From contig JARLIO010000082.1 of the NCBI GenBank assembly GCA_031291675.1, forward strand, positions 1-64,000: 64,000 nucleotides of DNA. The letters are read 5' to 3'. The translations under genes were made by a program, and so were the position numbers. Shown here piece after piece: positions 1 through 9,080 of this stretch. The notes beneath the pieces were generated by a model. It saw only the letters and a program-made list of their open reading frames with translations, did no database searches and was not told the DNA's origin. Position 1 is the first letter of the stretch, and every line of letters begins with the position of its first letter. This stretch comes from Azospirillaceae bacterium (lineage in GTDB: Bacteria; Pseudomonadota; Alphaproteobacteria; Azospirillales; Azospirillaceae).

Positions 1-240
1 GACTAACGAACGGGCTCGAACGCACCAAGAATGAACCGACCTCTGTGCCGACGACGCTCAGCCAAAATACACCAAACCCCCGCCCGTTTCATTCTTCGCG
101 GGTCGGAAGCCCCGGTGGGGGACTAACGAACGGGCTCGAACGCACCAAGAATGAACCGACCTCTGTGCCGACGACGCTCAGCCAAAATACACCAAACCCC
201 CGCCCGTTTCATTCTTCGCGGGTCGGAAGCCCCGGTGGGG
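1..240. repeat. Tandem 120-bp direct repeat, two exact copies
   Basis: Bases 1-120 and 121-240 are identical, and bases 241-248 begin a third unit before the sequence diverges. The array may extend left of the window. Each unit carries an internal inverted pair, AAGAATGAA and TTCATTCTT, and a CCCCGGTGGGG stretch. The unit is 40 codons long, so an open frame runs through it, but nothing about that frame looks like a real protein. Function unknown. Confidence 0.9.
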
Positions 241-253
241 GACTAACGCGAAT

Positions 254-394
254 AGAGCCATCCGCTTTGATCGTGAACGATCAAAGCGAAGCCGGCGCGC
301 CCGTCCGGGCGCTTCGCTCCGCGCCACGGGACGCGCGGTCGCCGTCGCGACCGGGACCAGTCCGCCATGAGTCAAGATCATGGCGGACTGGTAT
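254..394. repeat. Multi-hairpin dispersed repeat, copy A
   Basis: This is about 140 bp built from successive hairpins: 263-273 pairs with 278-288 (11 bp, loop of 4), about 297-303 with 306-312, 337-342 with 347-352, and 356-370 with 378-392 (15 bp, 7-base loop GTCAAGA). The same element lies at 25164-25312, with a few substitutions and 8 extra bases. The right end GCGGACTGGTAT is the exact reverse complement of the left end of the other copy, so the intact element has about 12-bp terminal inverted repeats, as in a MITE or REP-type element. The left end of this copy is degenerate. Confidence 0.8.
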
Positions 395-419
395 TACGCA
401 GGCGGATCAGGGACCAACG

Positions 420-1523
420 TCATATCGACGCTTCGTCGAGTGTGGGGTAATCGGTATATCCCTTTGGCCCGACGCCGTAGAACGTGGACGGGTCAGGCTT
501 GTTGAGCGGCGCGGCACGGCGATAGCGTTCGGGCAGGTCTGGGTTGGCGATGAACGGCACGCCAAATGCGACCATGTCGGCATCGCCGGCCTCGATCACC
601 GCGTCAGCCTTGGGCCGGTCGAACGCGGTGTTCACAATGACCGGGACCGAGATCATCGGTCGGAACGTGCGGGCGACATGGTCGATCTGCACGGTACCGC
701 TCATCAGATCGCCCGTCGTTGGTTCGCGCAAGTGGAGGTAGGCAACCTTCATGGCATTGAGCGCCGTTACCACGTATCCAAAGGTGGCGCGCGCATCGCT
801 GTCAAACATGCCGTAGAAACGGCTGGAGGGCGATAGCCGAACGCCGACGCGCCCAGGGGCCCAGGCACCGGTCATCGCCTCAACGGTCTCGATCATGAAG
901 CGCGCCCGGTTGGCGACCGAACCGCCATAGCTATCGGTCCGTTGGTTGCTGCCGTCCTGAAGGAACTGGTCCTGAAGGTATCCGAAAGCACCGTGCAGTT
1001 CGACACCGTCGAAGCCCGCCGCCTTGGCCATCCGCGTCGCGCTCGCGAAATCCTCGATGATCGCCGGGATCTCGTCGAGACCGAGTTCGCGCGGTGTCGG
1101 GAAGTCAACCCGTCCACTGGGCCGTCCACTGGGAAGGTAGAAGTCACCCTTCGCCGCGATCGCGGAGGGGGCCACCGGCAGCGCGCCGCCGCGGATATCG
1201 GGGTGGGATACCCGTCCGCAATGCCAAAGCTGACAGACGATCCGGCCGTTGACGGCATGAACTCGATCAACGATGCGTTGCCATGCCTCGACCTGGTCAG
1301 GCCGGTGCATGCCGGGTGCGCGAATAATACCGTGCGCCTGGTCCGAAACCTGGGTGCATTCCGTCACGATCAAGCCGGCCGAGGCGCGTTGAACGTAATA
1401 ATCGCCCATGAGGTCGGTGGGGACATCGTCCTCCGTGGCGCGTGTCCGCGTCATCGGCGACATGACGATCCGGTTCGGGAGGGTGAGGTCCAGCAGCGCG
1501 AAGGGGTCGAAAAGATTGGCCAC
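420..1523 (-). CDS. Old yellow enzyme family alkene reductase (NADH:flavin oxidoreductase)
   Basis: This is a 367-residue FMN-dependent TIM-barrel protein of the OYE/NemA family, whose members reduce activated C=C bonds with NAD(P)H. Family signatures seen are an N-terminal FDPFALLDLTLPNRIVMSPM, VCQLWHCGRVSHP, the active-site region ELHGAFGYLQDQFLQDGSNQ, RTDSYGGSVANRARF, and GVRLSP. The motif usually read HxANGYL is HGAFGYL here. The GTG start at 1523 is preferred because AAAGGA lies 7 bases upstream; an in-frame ATG at 1571 would add 16 residues unlike the family. The gene follows the NmrA-like gene on the same strand, opposite a LysR regulator, a common arrangement for stress- or electrophile-responsive reductases. 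The native substrate cannot be read from sequence. Confidence 0.93.
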   Translation of the reverse strand: MANLFDPFALLDLTLPNRIVMSPMTRTRATEDDVPTDLMGDYYVQRASAGLIVTECTQVSDQAHGIIRAPGMHRPDQVEAWQRIVDRVHAVNGRIVCQLWHCGRVSHPDIRGGALPVAPSAIAAKGDFYLPSGRPSGRVDFPTPRELGLDEIPAIIEDFASATRMAKAAGFDGVELHGAFGYLQDQFLQDGSNQRTDSYGGSVANRARFMIETVEAMTGAWAPGRVGVRLSPSSRFYGMFDSDARATFGYVVTALNAMKVAYLHLREPTTGDLMSGTVQIDHVARTFRPMISVPVIVNTAFDRPKADAVIEAGDADMVAFGVPFIANPDLPERYRRAAPLNKPDPSTFYGVGPKGYTDYPTLDEASI

Positions 1524-1609
1524 GGTTCTGTCCTTTGGTGCGGTGCGCCTGGAAGTGGCGATAGGACGCACGCGGGCGCTTTCGCGTTGTCCTGGTGGCG
1601 ATGCCGCGC

Positions 1610-2482
1610 TTACGCACGGACGGGATCGAACGCCGCGTTCAGCTCTTCGAAGAAGGTGCGCAGGGTTCGGGGTTCGCGGCCCAGGATGGCGCGCAGGGTC
1701 AGCGCGCTGCCCAACAAGCCCCGCTGATCATACCAGTTGAACATCGTCCCGAGCATCGCCGCGCCGGGTCCGGCGCCGGCAGCGGCCATTTCCGGGTCGA
1801 TCCGGACGGCCTTGACCGGTCGACCCAGGACCTGGCCGATCAGGGCGGCGACATCGTTGCGGTCAAGGTGGCCCTCGGCGCAGAGTTCAAATGTGCCGTA
1901 AAGAAGTCGGTCTTCGGTCAACGCGATGGCCGCGACTTCGCAGACGTCACGGTAGTCCACGCGCGAAAAACGATTGTCGATCGACCACGGCTCCGCCAGC
2001 ACGCCGGTTTCGGCAATCTGCGGCCAACTCGAACTGAAATTCTGGAAGAAGACCGTCGGGTGGAGGAACGTGTATTCCATCCCCGAGGTGAGAACCGCCT
2101 CTTCCACCGGCCCCTTCTGCGCGTGGTTTTGAAGCGCGCTCAGGACGGGGTGGATCACCGACGAGAAAACGAAGCGGCGAACGCCGGCCTGCACGGCCGC
2201 CTCGACCAGTCCCGTGCCGACCGCCGCCTCGTGCGGAAGAAAGGCGGGCGCGAGGTAGAAAACGCTCTCCACGCCCACCAACGCCTGGTTCAGGCTCTCG
2301 CGGTCGCTCAAATCACCGACCACGACCTCCGCCGCGCCGTGGCGACGAACCGCGTCCGCTTTGGTGCGATCGCGGATCAATCCACGCACCGTAGCACCGC
2401 GTTTGACCAGTTCCGGGATGACAAGGCCCCCGAACTTTCCCGAGGCACCGATCGCCAGCACGGGTGAGGACTTGATCGTCAT
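1610..2482 (-). CDS. NmrA-like NAD(P)-binding protein
   Basis: This is a 290-residue atypical short-chain dehydrogenase. A Rossmann-type dinucleotide motif, AIGASGKFGGLV, lies near the N-terminus (GxxGxxG style), followed by VVGDLSD and a FSSVIHP segment where the catalytic serine region of extended SDRs would lie. The YxxxK catalytic pair is not evident, which fits NmrA/QOR2-like proteins that bind NAD(P) and may sense redox state or act on quinones. The ATG at 2482 has GGAG 9 bases upstream; longer readings run into the divergent promoter. It is probably cotranscribed with the downstream OYE reductase (86-base gap) and controlled by the divergent LysR protein. Confidence 0.88.
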   Translation of the reverse strand: MTIKSSPVLAIGASGKFGGLVIPELVKRGATVRGLIRDRTKADAVRRHGAAEVVVGDLSDRESLNQALVGVESVFYLAPAFLPHEAAVGTGLVEAAVQAGVRRFVFSSVIHPVLSALQNHAQKGPVEEAVLTSGMEYTFLHPTVFFQNFSSSWPQIAETGVLAEPWSIDNRFSRVDYRDVCEVAAIALTEDRLLYGTFELCAEGHLDRNDVAALIGQVLGRPVKAVRIDPEMAAAGAGPGAAMLGTMFNWYDQRGLLGSALTLRAILGREPRTLRTFFEELNAAFDPVRA

Positions 2483-2588
2483 GTCATTACGCTCCACTGC
2501 ATTATGGCGCTTACGTAATGGCTGGAACGCCGTTGCAAACTGTGGCGCGAATGAACATGCTGTTCCGCTGGCGGGACAATGGTGTGCC
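2483..2588. promoter_or_regulatory. Divergent promoter region with candidate LysR operator
   Basis: This 106-base gap separates the NmrA-like and LysR start codons. It contains CATTACG at 2485-2491 inverted as CGTAATG at 2514-2520, and the palindrome TTACGTAA at 2511-2518. LysR-family proteins usually bind dyad symmetry in such divergent gaps, so this is a candidate site by position and symmetry only. Confidence 0.4.
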
Positions 2589-3524
2589 ATGGACCTCAAC
2601 GACCTGCGGGTGTTTGAAAAAGTCGGGGCCTTGCTGAGTTTCTCGGCCGCCGCGCGGGCGTTGGGCATTCCAAAGTCAAGCGTCAGTCGCAGCGTCACCC
2701 GGTTGGAAGCCGCTCTTGGCACGCGGCTTTGCCAACGCACGACGCGGACGGTCGTCCTCACCGGGCCGGGCATCGCGCTGATGGAGCGATGCGCCGATAT
2801 CATGGGCAGGGTCACGGAGACCCTCGACTATGTGGGGCACCTTGGGGCCACGCCCCGGGGCTTGTTGCGGATCACGGCGGGCATCGGCTTCGGGGTGAAC
2901 GTGTTGTCCGTGATGCTCCCGCGGTTCCTCCAGCTCTATCCCGAGGTCAGCGTGACGCTCGACCTGACCAGCAAGTCCGTCGAGTTGGTGCCCGAGGGCA
3001 TCGATGTTGCAATCCGCATGGGCCCCATGGCCGCCTCCCAACTCGTCGCCGTGAAGCTCGGGTCGCTCAGCCGTCATCTCTGCGCGTCACCGGCCTATCT
3101 CGCACGACGCAGCGCGCCGGTTGCTCTCGAAGACCTGTGCCACCATGACACCGTGGAAATGCCGGGATCCGATGGGCGCGCCCGACGCTGGTCGTTCCGG
3201 TGCGACGGCGTCACGAAGATCATCGAGCCCCAGCCCCGCCTCTGCGTGAACGACGCGCTGACGATACACCGCATGGTTGTGCACGGGGCCGGTATTGGCG
3301 TGATCTCCGGCTATCTTTGCGAGCCGGAGTTCACCACCGGACGGCTCCTGCGGCTGTTCCCCCAATGGAAACTGGATCCGGTTGAGGTCAGCATCGTCTT
3401 CCCCAGCCGCCGGGCGCTGTCACCCAGCGTCAGAGCCTTCGTCGATTTCATGAGGGACGCTTGCAAGCCGGGTGAGCTATGGCTGGACGCCCTCATTGGC
3501 GGCGATCCGGAGTCTTTGGCCTGA
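2589..3524 (+). CDS. LysR family transcriptional regulator
   Basis: The protein has 311 residues. The N-terminal winged helix-turn-helix spans about residues 1-60 (DLNDLRVFEKVGALLSFSAA, then GIPKSSVSRSVTRLEAALG), and the remainder is a LysR substrate-binding domain with the usual GVNVLSVMLPRFLQLYPEV and EGIDVAIRMG segments. It resembles the CrgA/DhcR-like LysR group that regulates divergent oxidoreductases. It starts 106 bases from the divergent NmrA-like and OYE genes, so these are its likely targets, along with itself. The inducer is unknown. Confidence 0.93.
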   Translation: MDLNDLRVFEKVGALLSFSAAARALGIPKSSVSRSVTRLEAALGTRLCQRTTRTVVLTGPGIALMERCADIMGRVTETLDYVGHLGATPRGLLRITAGIGFGVNVLSVMLPRFLQLYPEVSVTLDLTSKSVELVPEGIDVAIRMGPMAASQLVAVKLGSLSRHLCASPAYLARRSAPVALEDLCHHDTVEMPGSDGRARRWSFRCDGVTKIIEPQPRLCVNDALTIHRMVVHGAGIGVISGYLCEPEFTTGRLLRLFPQWKLDPVEVSIVFPSRRALSPSVRAFVDFMRDACKPGELWLDALIGGDPESLA

Positions 3525-3624
3525 ACCCGGTCGGACATAGGCCTGGTCCAGGCGCCGGACTGTGCATCGTCAGGCAGGCAGGGAGCCGCCGCGAAAATTG
3601 CGAAGCCGATCGGCAAACCGCGCC

Positions 3625-5124
3625 TCAGGCTTCGGCCTCGCCGGCCGCCTCCGGCTCCGCCAGCTTCTTCCATTCCTTGGCTTCGGCGGCGGTGACCCCG
3701 CCCAGCTTGGTGATGGCCTGACGCAGCCTTTCGCGGACCAGGTCACGCCCCAGCAGTGCCATCGCGTCGAACAGCGGCACCGAGGCCGGCGTCCCGGTGA
3801 TCGCGATGAAGAAGGGCCGGACGAAGTCACGGAACTTGTATCCGGTCCGCTCGGCGACATCGCGCAGCACCCGTTCCAGGGGGGGCAGGTTCCATTCCGC
3901 CAGGGCATCGAAGCCCCAGATCGCGAGTTGGAAAACCTTGCGCAGATCCTCGGGCTTCACCTTGTGATTGCGAAGTGCCTCGGGCGTCAGATCGAGATTG
4001 CCGGAAAAGAAAAAACTCGTCAGCGGGCCCAGATCCGACAGGCGCTCGACCCGGGTCTGTGCCAATGCGGCGATCTTCATCAGGTACTCGGGATTGAGCG
4101 CCCAATCGCGGACCCGCGCGGCAAAACCCTCGGGATCCAACGTCTCACGGATGTAACGGCCATTGAGCCAGTTGAGCTTGGTGATGTCGAACACCGGCCC
4201 GCCGAGCGAGATGTTCTGGACGTCAAAGATCCGGACCAGATCCTCCAGCCGGTGCATTTCGTCACCCTCGGAGGATGACACGGCAAACAGCCCCAGCAGA
4301 TTCAGCAGCGCCTCCGGTAAATAACCCATGCGCTGGTACCAGACGATGCTGGTCGGGTTCTTGCGCTTGCTCAGCTTGGTCCGATCGGGATTGCGCAGCA
4401 GCGGCAGATGACACAGTGCCGGCATGTCCCATTCGAAATACTGATACAGCAACTGGTGCTTGGGCGCCGACGACACCCATTCCTCGCCACGCAGAACGTG
4501 GGTGATCTTCATCAGATGGTCGTCGACGACATTGGCCAGGTGATAGGTCGGCAGACCATCCGACTTCATCAGCACCTGCATGTCGACGGTATCCCAGTCG
4601 ATCTGGATGTCGCCGCGGCGCAGATCGTGAATCGTCGCGGTCCCCGATGCCGGAACCTTCATGCGCACGACATGGGGACGACCTTCCGCCTCCAACTGCG
4701 CCACTTCGCTCGAGCTCAGATGCAGGCAATGCCCGTCATAGGCCGAGCGCTGGCCGCGCAGCTTCTGCTCCAGCCGCATCTGGTCGAGCCGTTCGGCGGT
4801 ACAGAAGCATTTGAAGGCGTGGCCGCGATCCAGCAGGACCTGGGCATGGGTCTGATAGATCGCACTGCGTTCACTTTGGCGGTAAGGGCCATAGACACCG
4901 CCAACGTCGGGGCCCTCGTCCCAGGTCAGGCCCAGCCAGCGCAACGATTCGAGGATCATCCGTTCCGACGCCGCCGTGCTGCGGGCACGGTCGGTGTCCT
5001 CGATCCGCAGAATGAAATCGCCGCCCTGGCCTTTGGCGAAGCAATAGTTCATCAGCGCCATATAAGCGGTGCCGACATGGGGATCCCCCGTCGGCGACGG
5101 CGCGACACGCGTACGTACCTTCAT
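3625..5124 (-). CDS. gltX: Glutamyl-tRNA synthetase
   Basis: This 499-residue class I aminoacyl-tRNA synthetase charges tRNA with glutamate in the cytoplasm. The N-terminus carries the HIGH-type motif in VAPSPTGDPHVGTAYMALM; the KMSKS-type motif is KLSKRKN. Cysteines in CFCTAERL and a later GHCLHL are placed where the zinc-binding insertion of bacterial GluRS lies. The ATG at 5124 (MKVRTRVAPSPTGD) is chosen because upstream residues do not match the family. Alphaproteobacteria often carry two gltX paralogues, one of which can charge tRNA-Gln for later amidation; the sequence alone does not say which this is. Confidence 0.96.
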   Translation of the reverse strand: MKVRTRVAPSPTGDPHVGTAYMALMNYCFAKGQGGDFILRIEDTDRARSTAASERMILESLRWLGLTWDEGPDVGGVYGPYRQSERSAIYQTHAQVLLDRGHAFKCFCTAERLDQMRLEQKLRGQRSAYDGHCLHLSSSEVAQLEAEGRPHVVRMKVPASGTATIHDLRRGDIQIDWDTVDMQVLMKSDGLPTYHLANVVDDHLMKITHVLRGEEWVSSAPKHQLLYQYFEWDMPALCHLPLLRNPDRTKLSKRKNPTSIVWYQRMGYLPEALLNLLGLFAVSSSEGDEMHRLEDLVRIFDVQNISLGGPVFDITKLNWLNGRYIRETLDPEGFAARVRDWALNPEYLMKIAALAQTRVERLSDLGPLTSFFFSGNLDLTPEALRNHKVKPEDLRKVFQLAIWGFDALAEWNLPPLERVLRDVAERTGYKFRDFVRPFFIAITGTPASVPLFDAMALLGRDLVRERLRQAITKLGGVTAAEAKEWKKLAEPEAAGEAEA

Positions 5125-5378
5125 GCGATGACCTTCGAGACGATCCGGCCGGCGACAAGGCCCGGCAACTCGGTTCAAAGCCGGGCTGTACGGCACCTGC
5201 CCGCGCGGGTCAATAATTTGTTGTCGGCCGGCATCGTGCCGCGACCGCAACGTCCCGGCAAACCCCGGCATGCTTCAGCCCGGAACCCACCCTGTGATAG
5301 GCTCCCGGGCACCGGGGTCGCCGGCCGGTTCCGGCGGCGCCGGTCACGGCTCCGCGACCCCCGAAAGGCGTCACGCTC

Positions 5379-5813
5379 ATGGTCACCACGCCGCTGCGTC
5401 AAGCGCTGCACCAGATCGAGGTCATGACAACCGGCCCCGGTCTGGTCGACATCACCGCCGTGATCATCGACTGGGTCGCGGCACAGCGCGTGGAACAAGG
5501 GCTGCTGACGGTATTCCTGCGTCACACCTCGGCGTCGCTGTTGATCCAGGAAAATGCCGCCCCCGATGTCCGGCGCGATCTCGACGATTTTTTCCGCCGT
5601 CTCGTCCCCGAAGACAGCTCGCTGTATCGCCACAATGACGAAGGTCCTGACGATATGCCGGCCCATATCCGCGCCGCCCTGACCGCGGTCCAACTCTCGA
5701 TCCCGGTTGACCGGGGACGACCGCTGCTGGGGACCTGGCAAGGGGTGTATCTGTTCGAACATCGACGTCACCGTCAGCGGCGTAGCATCGCGCTGCACCT
5801 GATCGGCGATTGA
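5379..5813 (+). CDS. yjbQ: YjbQ / UPF0047 family protein
   Basis: This 144-residue protein matches the small UPF0047 family in length and motifs: FLRHTSASLLIQENAAPDV with the conserved histidine, a middle HNDEGPDDMPAHI block, and the C-terminal GTWQGVYLFEHR. E. coli YjbQ has weak thiamine-phosphate synthase activity in vitro, but the physiological role is not settled. AAAGGCG lies shortly upstream of the ATG. It is divergent from gltX and is followed by about 280 bases with no gene. Confidence 0.92.
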   Translation: MVTTPLRQALHQIEVMTTGPGLVDITAVIIDWVAAQRVEQGLLTVFLRHTSASLLIQENAAPDVRRDLDDFFRRLVPEDSSLYRHNDEGPDDMPAHIRAALTAVQLSIPVDRGRPLLGTWQGVYLFEHRRHRQRRSIALHLIGD

Positions 5814-6090
5814 CGCCGGCGCCCTTTTTCGGCCAGGCGGGTTCCGGCCGGGCATCGAAAATGCGACAAAACAAAGGCTTGGATCTGTCTGCGATCCACC
5901 TTGACCGGAAACAGCGCCAGGACCGGCCGCCCCCAGAAATTGAAATCTTATTTTAAGGCCGGCACCGGCTATACTCCCGATCCGCAGCCTCCGGGTGGCC
6001 GGCGTTGGGTTTGTGCCAAGATCATCGTCAGATCAATCAATTGCAGATGGCAATATCGGTTCGGGATCGATTAGGAAAGGGTTAGCGGGA

Positions 6091-7185
6091 ATGATGGGTG
6101 GTCGCGGCGACGGTTTGATCGGATTCGTCGAATGGGACGGGATCACCATCCTGAATCCGATCAAGACGCCACGTCCGGGCATCACGATGACGCCGACGCA
6201 ATCCTATGACGCCCTGCTCAGCCAGTTCTCGGGCAGCGAGAAGCTGATCCGCTATTACAGCCAGTATGGCTGCTATCACATCAAATTGTCTCTGGTCGAC
6301 GATATCGTGGGCGAAATCCCGCACGCGCCGCCGGAACTGGGCAAGGTCCTGAGCCAGGCCGCCGTCGACACGATCCTGTCGCTCGGCGACAACCCGGCGA
6401 CGGCCGAGATCGATGGCGCCCTGCAGCAGCACGGCGAATTCACCCGATTGAGCCATGAGATCGAGGCGTTGTGTGGCCGCGAGGCCTCGGAACGGGCGGT
6501 CAGCTTGGTCCTGCCCTTCAACCAGTTGCGCGAGCTTTTGAGCTCCGGCCAGGAAGCCCGTCAGCGCGCAGCCCAGCTCCTGACGCTGATGTCGACGCTG
6601 AAACCCGGCAGCCTGATCGAACCCCCGCCCGAGGAAATCGAGGCGATCCGGACGTTTCTGACCCAGCTGCAACAGGATCTTGCCACGGAATTCCAGGACA
6701 AGATCAGCGAGATCAACGACCAGGTCAACGCCGTCTTCGAAAAGAAGATCGATGATACCCGCAAGACCCTGAAGCCGCGTTATCGGCAGATGCTGGACCG
6801 CGCCATCACGCGGATCAAGCCGGAGACAACGTCGCTGCGCCTGTTCGTGCGGCCGGTGCTGTCGCTGGATCGCGAGAATCTGATCACCGTGATCCTGCGC
6901 CCCAGCAACATTGCTCACGTCGCCCGCTATGGCGCCTATCATTCGCCGTTCGACTTTGAAATGGCGCTGCCCTACCAATCCAGCCTGCTGATGCAGCGGG
7001 AGCGGCCGTTGTGGCTGCATATGGTTTCGTCGGGCTCAATGTCGACCTGGCATCGCAAGATGCTGAAACAGGTCTACCGCCAGGCGATCGCGGCAACCGC
7101 GGCCTCGCTGCCCCATCAGTTGCCGCTGGATCAGCGCCCCCGTGTCCTGGGCAGCGGGTTCAATTCGCTGCCCCGCGATCTTTGA
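6091..7185 (+). CDS. Protein of unknown function, upstream of the cyclase gene
   Basis: A 364-residue protein I do not recognise. There is no signal peptide or clear membrane helix. The middle (about residues 170-260) is rich in heptad-like charged and hydrophobic residues (LQQDLATEFQDKISEINDQV, then DDTRKTLKPRYRQMLDRAI), suggesting a coiled coil; the C-terminal third looks like a folded domain (FVRPVLSLDRENLITVI, YHSPFDFEMALPYQ). The ATG at 6091 has GGAAAGG about 10 bases upstream; an in-frame GTG at 5995 is a longer alternative. It ends 41 bases before the adenylate cyclase gene on the same strand, so the two are probably cotranscribed. Its coding-strand composition matches that of its neighbours. 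Confidence 0.8.
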   Translation: MMGGRGDGLIGFVEWDGITILNPIKTPRPGITMTPTQSYDALLSQFSGSEKLIRYYSQYGCYHIKLSLVDDIVGEIPHAPPELGKVLSQAAVDTILSLGDNPATAEIDGALQQHGEFTRLSHEIEALCGREASERAVSLVLPFNQLRELLSSGQEARQRAAQLLTLMSTLKPGSLIEPPPEEIEAIRTFLTQLQQDLATEFQDKISEINDQVNAVFEKKIDDTRKTLKPRYRQMLDRAITRIKPETTSLRLFVRPVLSLDRENLITVILRPSNIAHVARYGAYHSPFDFEMALPYQSSLLMQRERPLWLHMVSSGSMSTWHRKMLKQVYRQAIAATAASLPHQLPLDQRPRVLGSGFNSLPRDL

Positions 7186-7226
7186 CTCTGCGGCACTTGG
7201 CCGATGCGCGTCCGGGAGAACAGGCC

Positions 7227-9080
7227 ATGACAAGGGCCACCACGCAGGACTGGACCTGGACGGTTCCGGGCTCGGCGGAAAGAATCTGGAGCGCATTCGG
7301 CAACACCGGTCATTTCAACGAGGCCCTGGGCCTGCCAACGGTGCGCGTCGAGGAGATCGTGCATCCCGATGGCGGCATCCGGCGTCTCGCCGAAGCCACG
7401 GTCCGCGGCCGAAACCTGAAATGGCAGGAGCCGCCCTACGAATGGGTTCGGGGCCGCTGGTTCCGGCAGCGGCGTGACTTCACCCAGGGACCGTTCCGCC
7501 GTCTTGGCCTGTCCCTGGAGGTCGCCGACACCGCCGAAGGGTGCCGCGTGCACTATGCGCTCGCCGCCGAACCGGCGGGGCTTCCGGGTCGCTTGCTGTT
7601 GGCCGCGGGTTTTCTGGAACGCAGCGGTCGCCGGATCGAACGCTTGGCGCGATCGGCGGGCGACTTTGCCGTCAACCGGCGCGATCAGCCGTTCGAGATT
7701 CCCCCGGCCATCCCGACAGCGGCCGCGACGGCACGCGTTGCCGCAATCGTCCGCGAGATGGTCGCCACGGACCGGGCGTCCGGCGGGGCATCAGCCGCGC
7801 GGGACGACGGTCTGGCGCGACGCCTGGGCGATCTGGTCCTGTTTGGCGCCAACAGCGACCTCAGCCGGATCCGGCCGCTGGCCCTCGCCCGCCAATGGGC
7901 CGTCGAACCCCGACGGGTCATCGAATTATGCCTCAGCGCGGTCAAGGCGGGGTTGCTGGAACTGCGCTGGGAGCTGTTGTGCCCACGCTGCCGCGGCGCC
8001 ACCGTGCAGGTCGGCAGCCTCGACCGTTTGCCGAAAGGGGCCCATTGCCCCAGTTGCAACATCCCCTATGACGCCGAATTCAGCCAGAATGTCGAGCTGA
8101 CCCTCGGTCCGGCGCCGGCGATTCGCCGCACGGTTACCGAAGTCTATTGCCTGTCCGGCCCGATGCTGACGCCCCATGTCTGGGCGCAGCAGCTGTTGGC
8201 CCCCGGCGAGGACCGCGCCGTCGTCGTCGACCTGCCGTCGGGCCCCTGGCGCTTCCGCACCCTCGAACCGGGGACAAGCGCCAGCATCGACCTGACCTTC
8301 GCCACCCCGCCCCTCGGGGTCAGCGGCGATGGTACAGCGGTGACCGTCACGCCGGTGACCCCGAGGGGCGGGGCGGCGGAGGGTACGATCCAGTTCTGGA
8401 ACCGATCGGGCCGCCCCCTGACCTTCATCGTCGAATCCCGCCATTGGGTCGCCGACGCCCTGACCGCCCACCGCGCCACGACACTCCAGGCGTTCCGCGA
8501 CCTGTGCCCCGACCAGATCCTGCGGCCCGGTGACGACATCGCGATCGGCCAGGTCACCCTGATGTTCACCGACCTGCGCCAATCGACGGCGCTCTATGGC
8601 CGGGTCGGCGACGCCACCGCGTACCACATGGTGCGCAATCATTTCGCCATGCTGGCCGAACGGATCCGCGATCACGATGGTGCCGTGGTCAAGACAATCG
8701 GTGATGCGGTCATGGCGGCATTCGCCGAACCCGCTGACGCCCTGGCCGCGGCCTTGGCGATCCAGACCCGGCCGCCCGGCGATGGGCTGGTGATCCGGCT
8801 GGGCTTGCACACCGGCCCCTGTGTTGCGGTGACCCTTAACGGCCGGCTGGATTATTTCGGATCCACGGTCAATCTGGCCGCCCGTCTTGAGGGCTGTGGC
8901 CACGGCGGCGATGTCGTGATCTCGCAATCCCTGGCCATGGATCCCGCGATCAGCACCGTGCTGGCGCCGTTGGACACGCGGGCCGAGATCGTCACGCTCA
9001 AAGGTTTCGACAAGCCAATCGGTATTCTGCGCATCCACCCCGGAACCGGCCAGAATCCGGGGCCAACGACCCCGGGTTAA
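7227..9080 (+). CDS. Class III adenylate cyclase with SRPBCC-like and DUF5939 domains
   Basis: This 617-residue protein probably makes cyclic AMP from ATP. The N-terminus (about 1-150; WTWTVPGSAERIWSAFGNT) resembles an SRPBCC/START-like fold. The central DUF5939-type region contains a zinc-ribbon-like pair, CPRC near residue 252 and CPSC near 273. The cyclase domain occupies about residues 440-600, with the first metal aspartate in LMFTDLRQSTALYGR, the second in KTIGDAVMAAF (the lysine is an adenine-selecting residue in this family), and DYFGSTVNLAARLE carrying the transition-state Asn and Arg. All key residues are present, so activity is expected. No membrane segment is seen. It is likely cotranscribed with the unknown gene before it, and its stop overlaps the stop of the convergent RHH gene. 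Confidence 0.93.
   Translation: MTRATTQDWTWTVPGSAERIWSAFGNTGHFNEALGLPTVRVEEIVHPDGGIRRLAEATVRGRNLKWQEPPYEWVRGRWFRQRRDFTQGPFRRLGLSLEVADTAEGCRVHYALAAEPAGLPGRLLLAAGFLERSGRRIERLARSAGDFAVNRRDQPFEIPPAIPTAAATARVAAIVREMVATDRASGGASAARDDGLARRLGDLVLFGANSDLSRIRPLALARQWAVEPRRVIELCLSAVKAGLLELRWELLCPRCRGATVQVGSLDRLPKGAHCPSCNIPYDAEFSQNVELTLGPAPAIRRTVTEVYCLSGPMLTPHVWAQQLLAPGEDRAVVVDLPSGPWRFRTLEPGTSASIDLTFATPPLGVSGDGTAVTVTPVTPRGGAAEGTIQFWNRSGRPLTFIVESRHWVADALTAHRATTLQAFRDLCPDQILRPGDDIAIGQVTLMFTDLRQSTALYGRVGDATAYHMVRNHFAMLAERIRDHDGAVVKTIGDAVMAAFAEPADALAAALAIQTRPPGDGLVIRLGLHTGPCVAVTLNGRLDYFGSTVNLAARLEGCGHGGDVVISQSLAMDPAISTVLAPLDTRAEIVTLKGFDKPIGILRIHPGTGQNPGPTTPG

Noticed and set aside
45-836. Open frame running through the tandem 120-bp repeat
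   Set aside because: The unit length is a multiple of three, so the frame stays open by design, and downstream it lies antisense to the OYE gene. The product has no motif.
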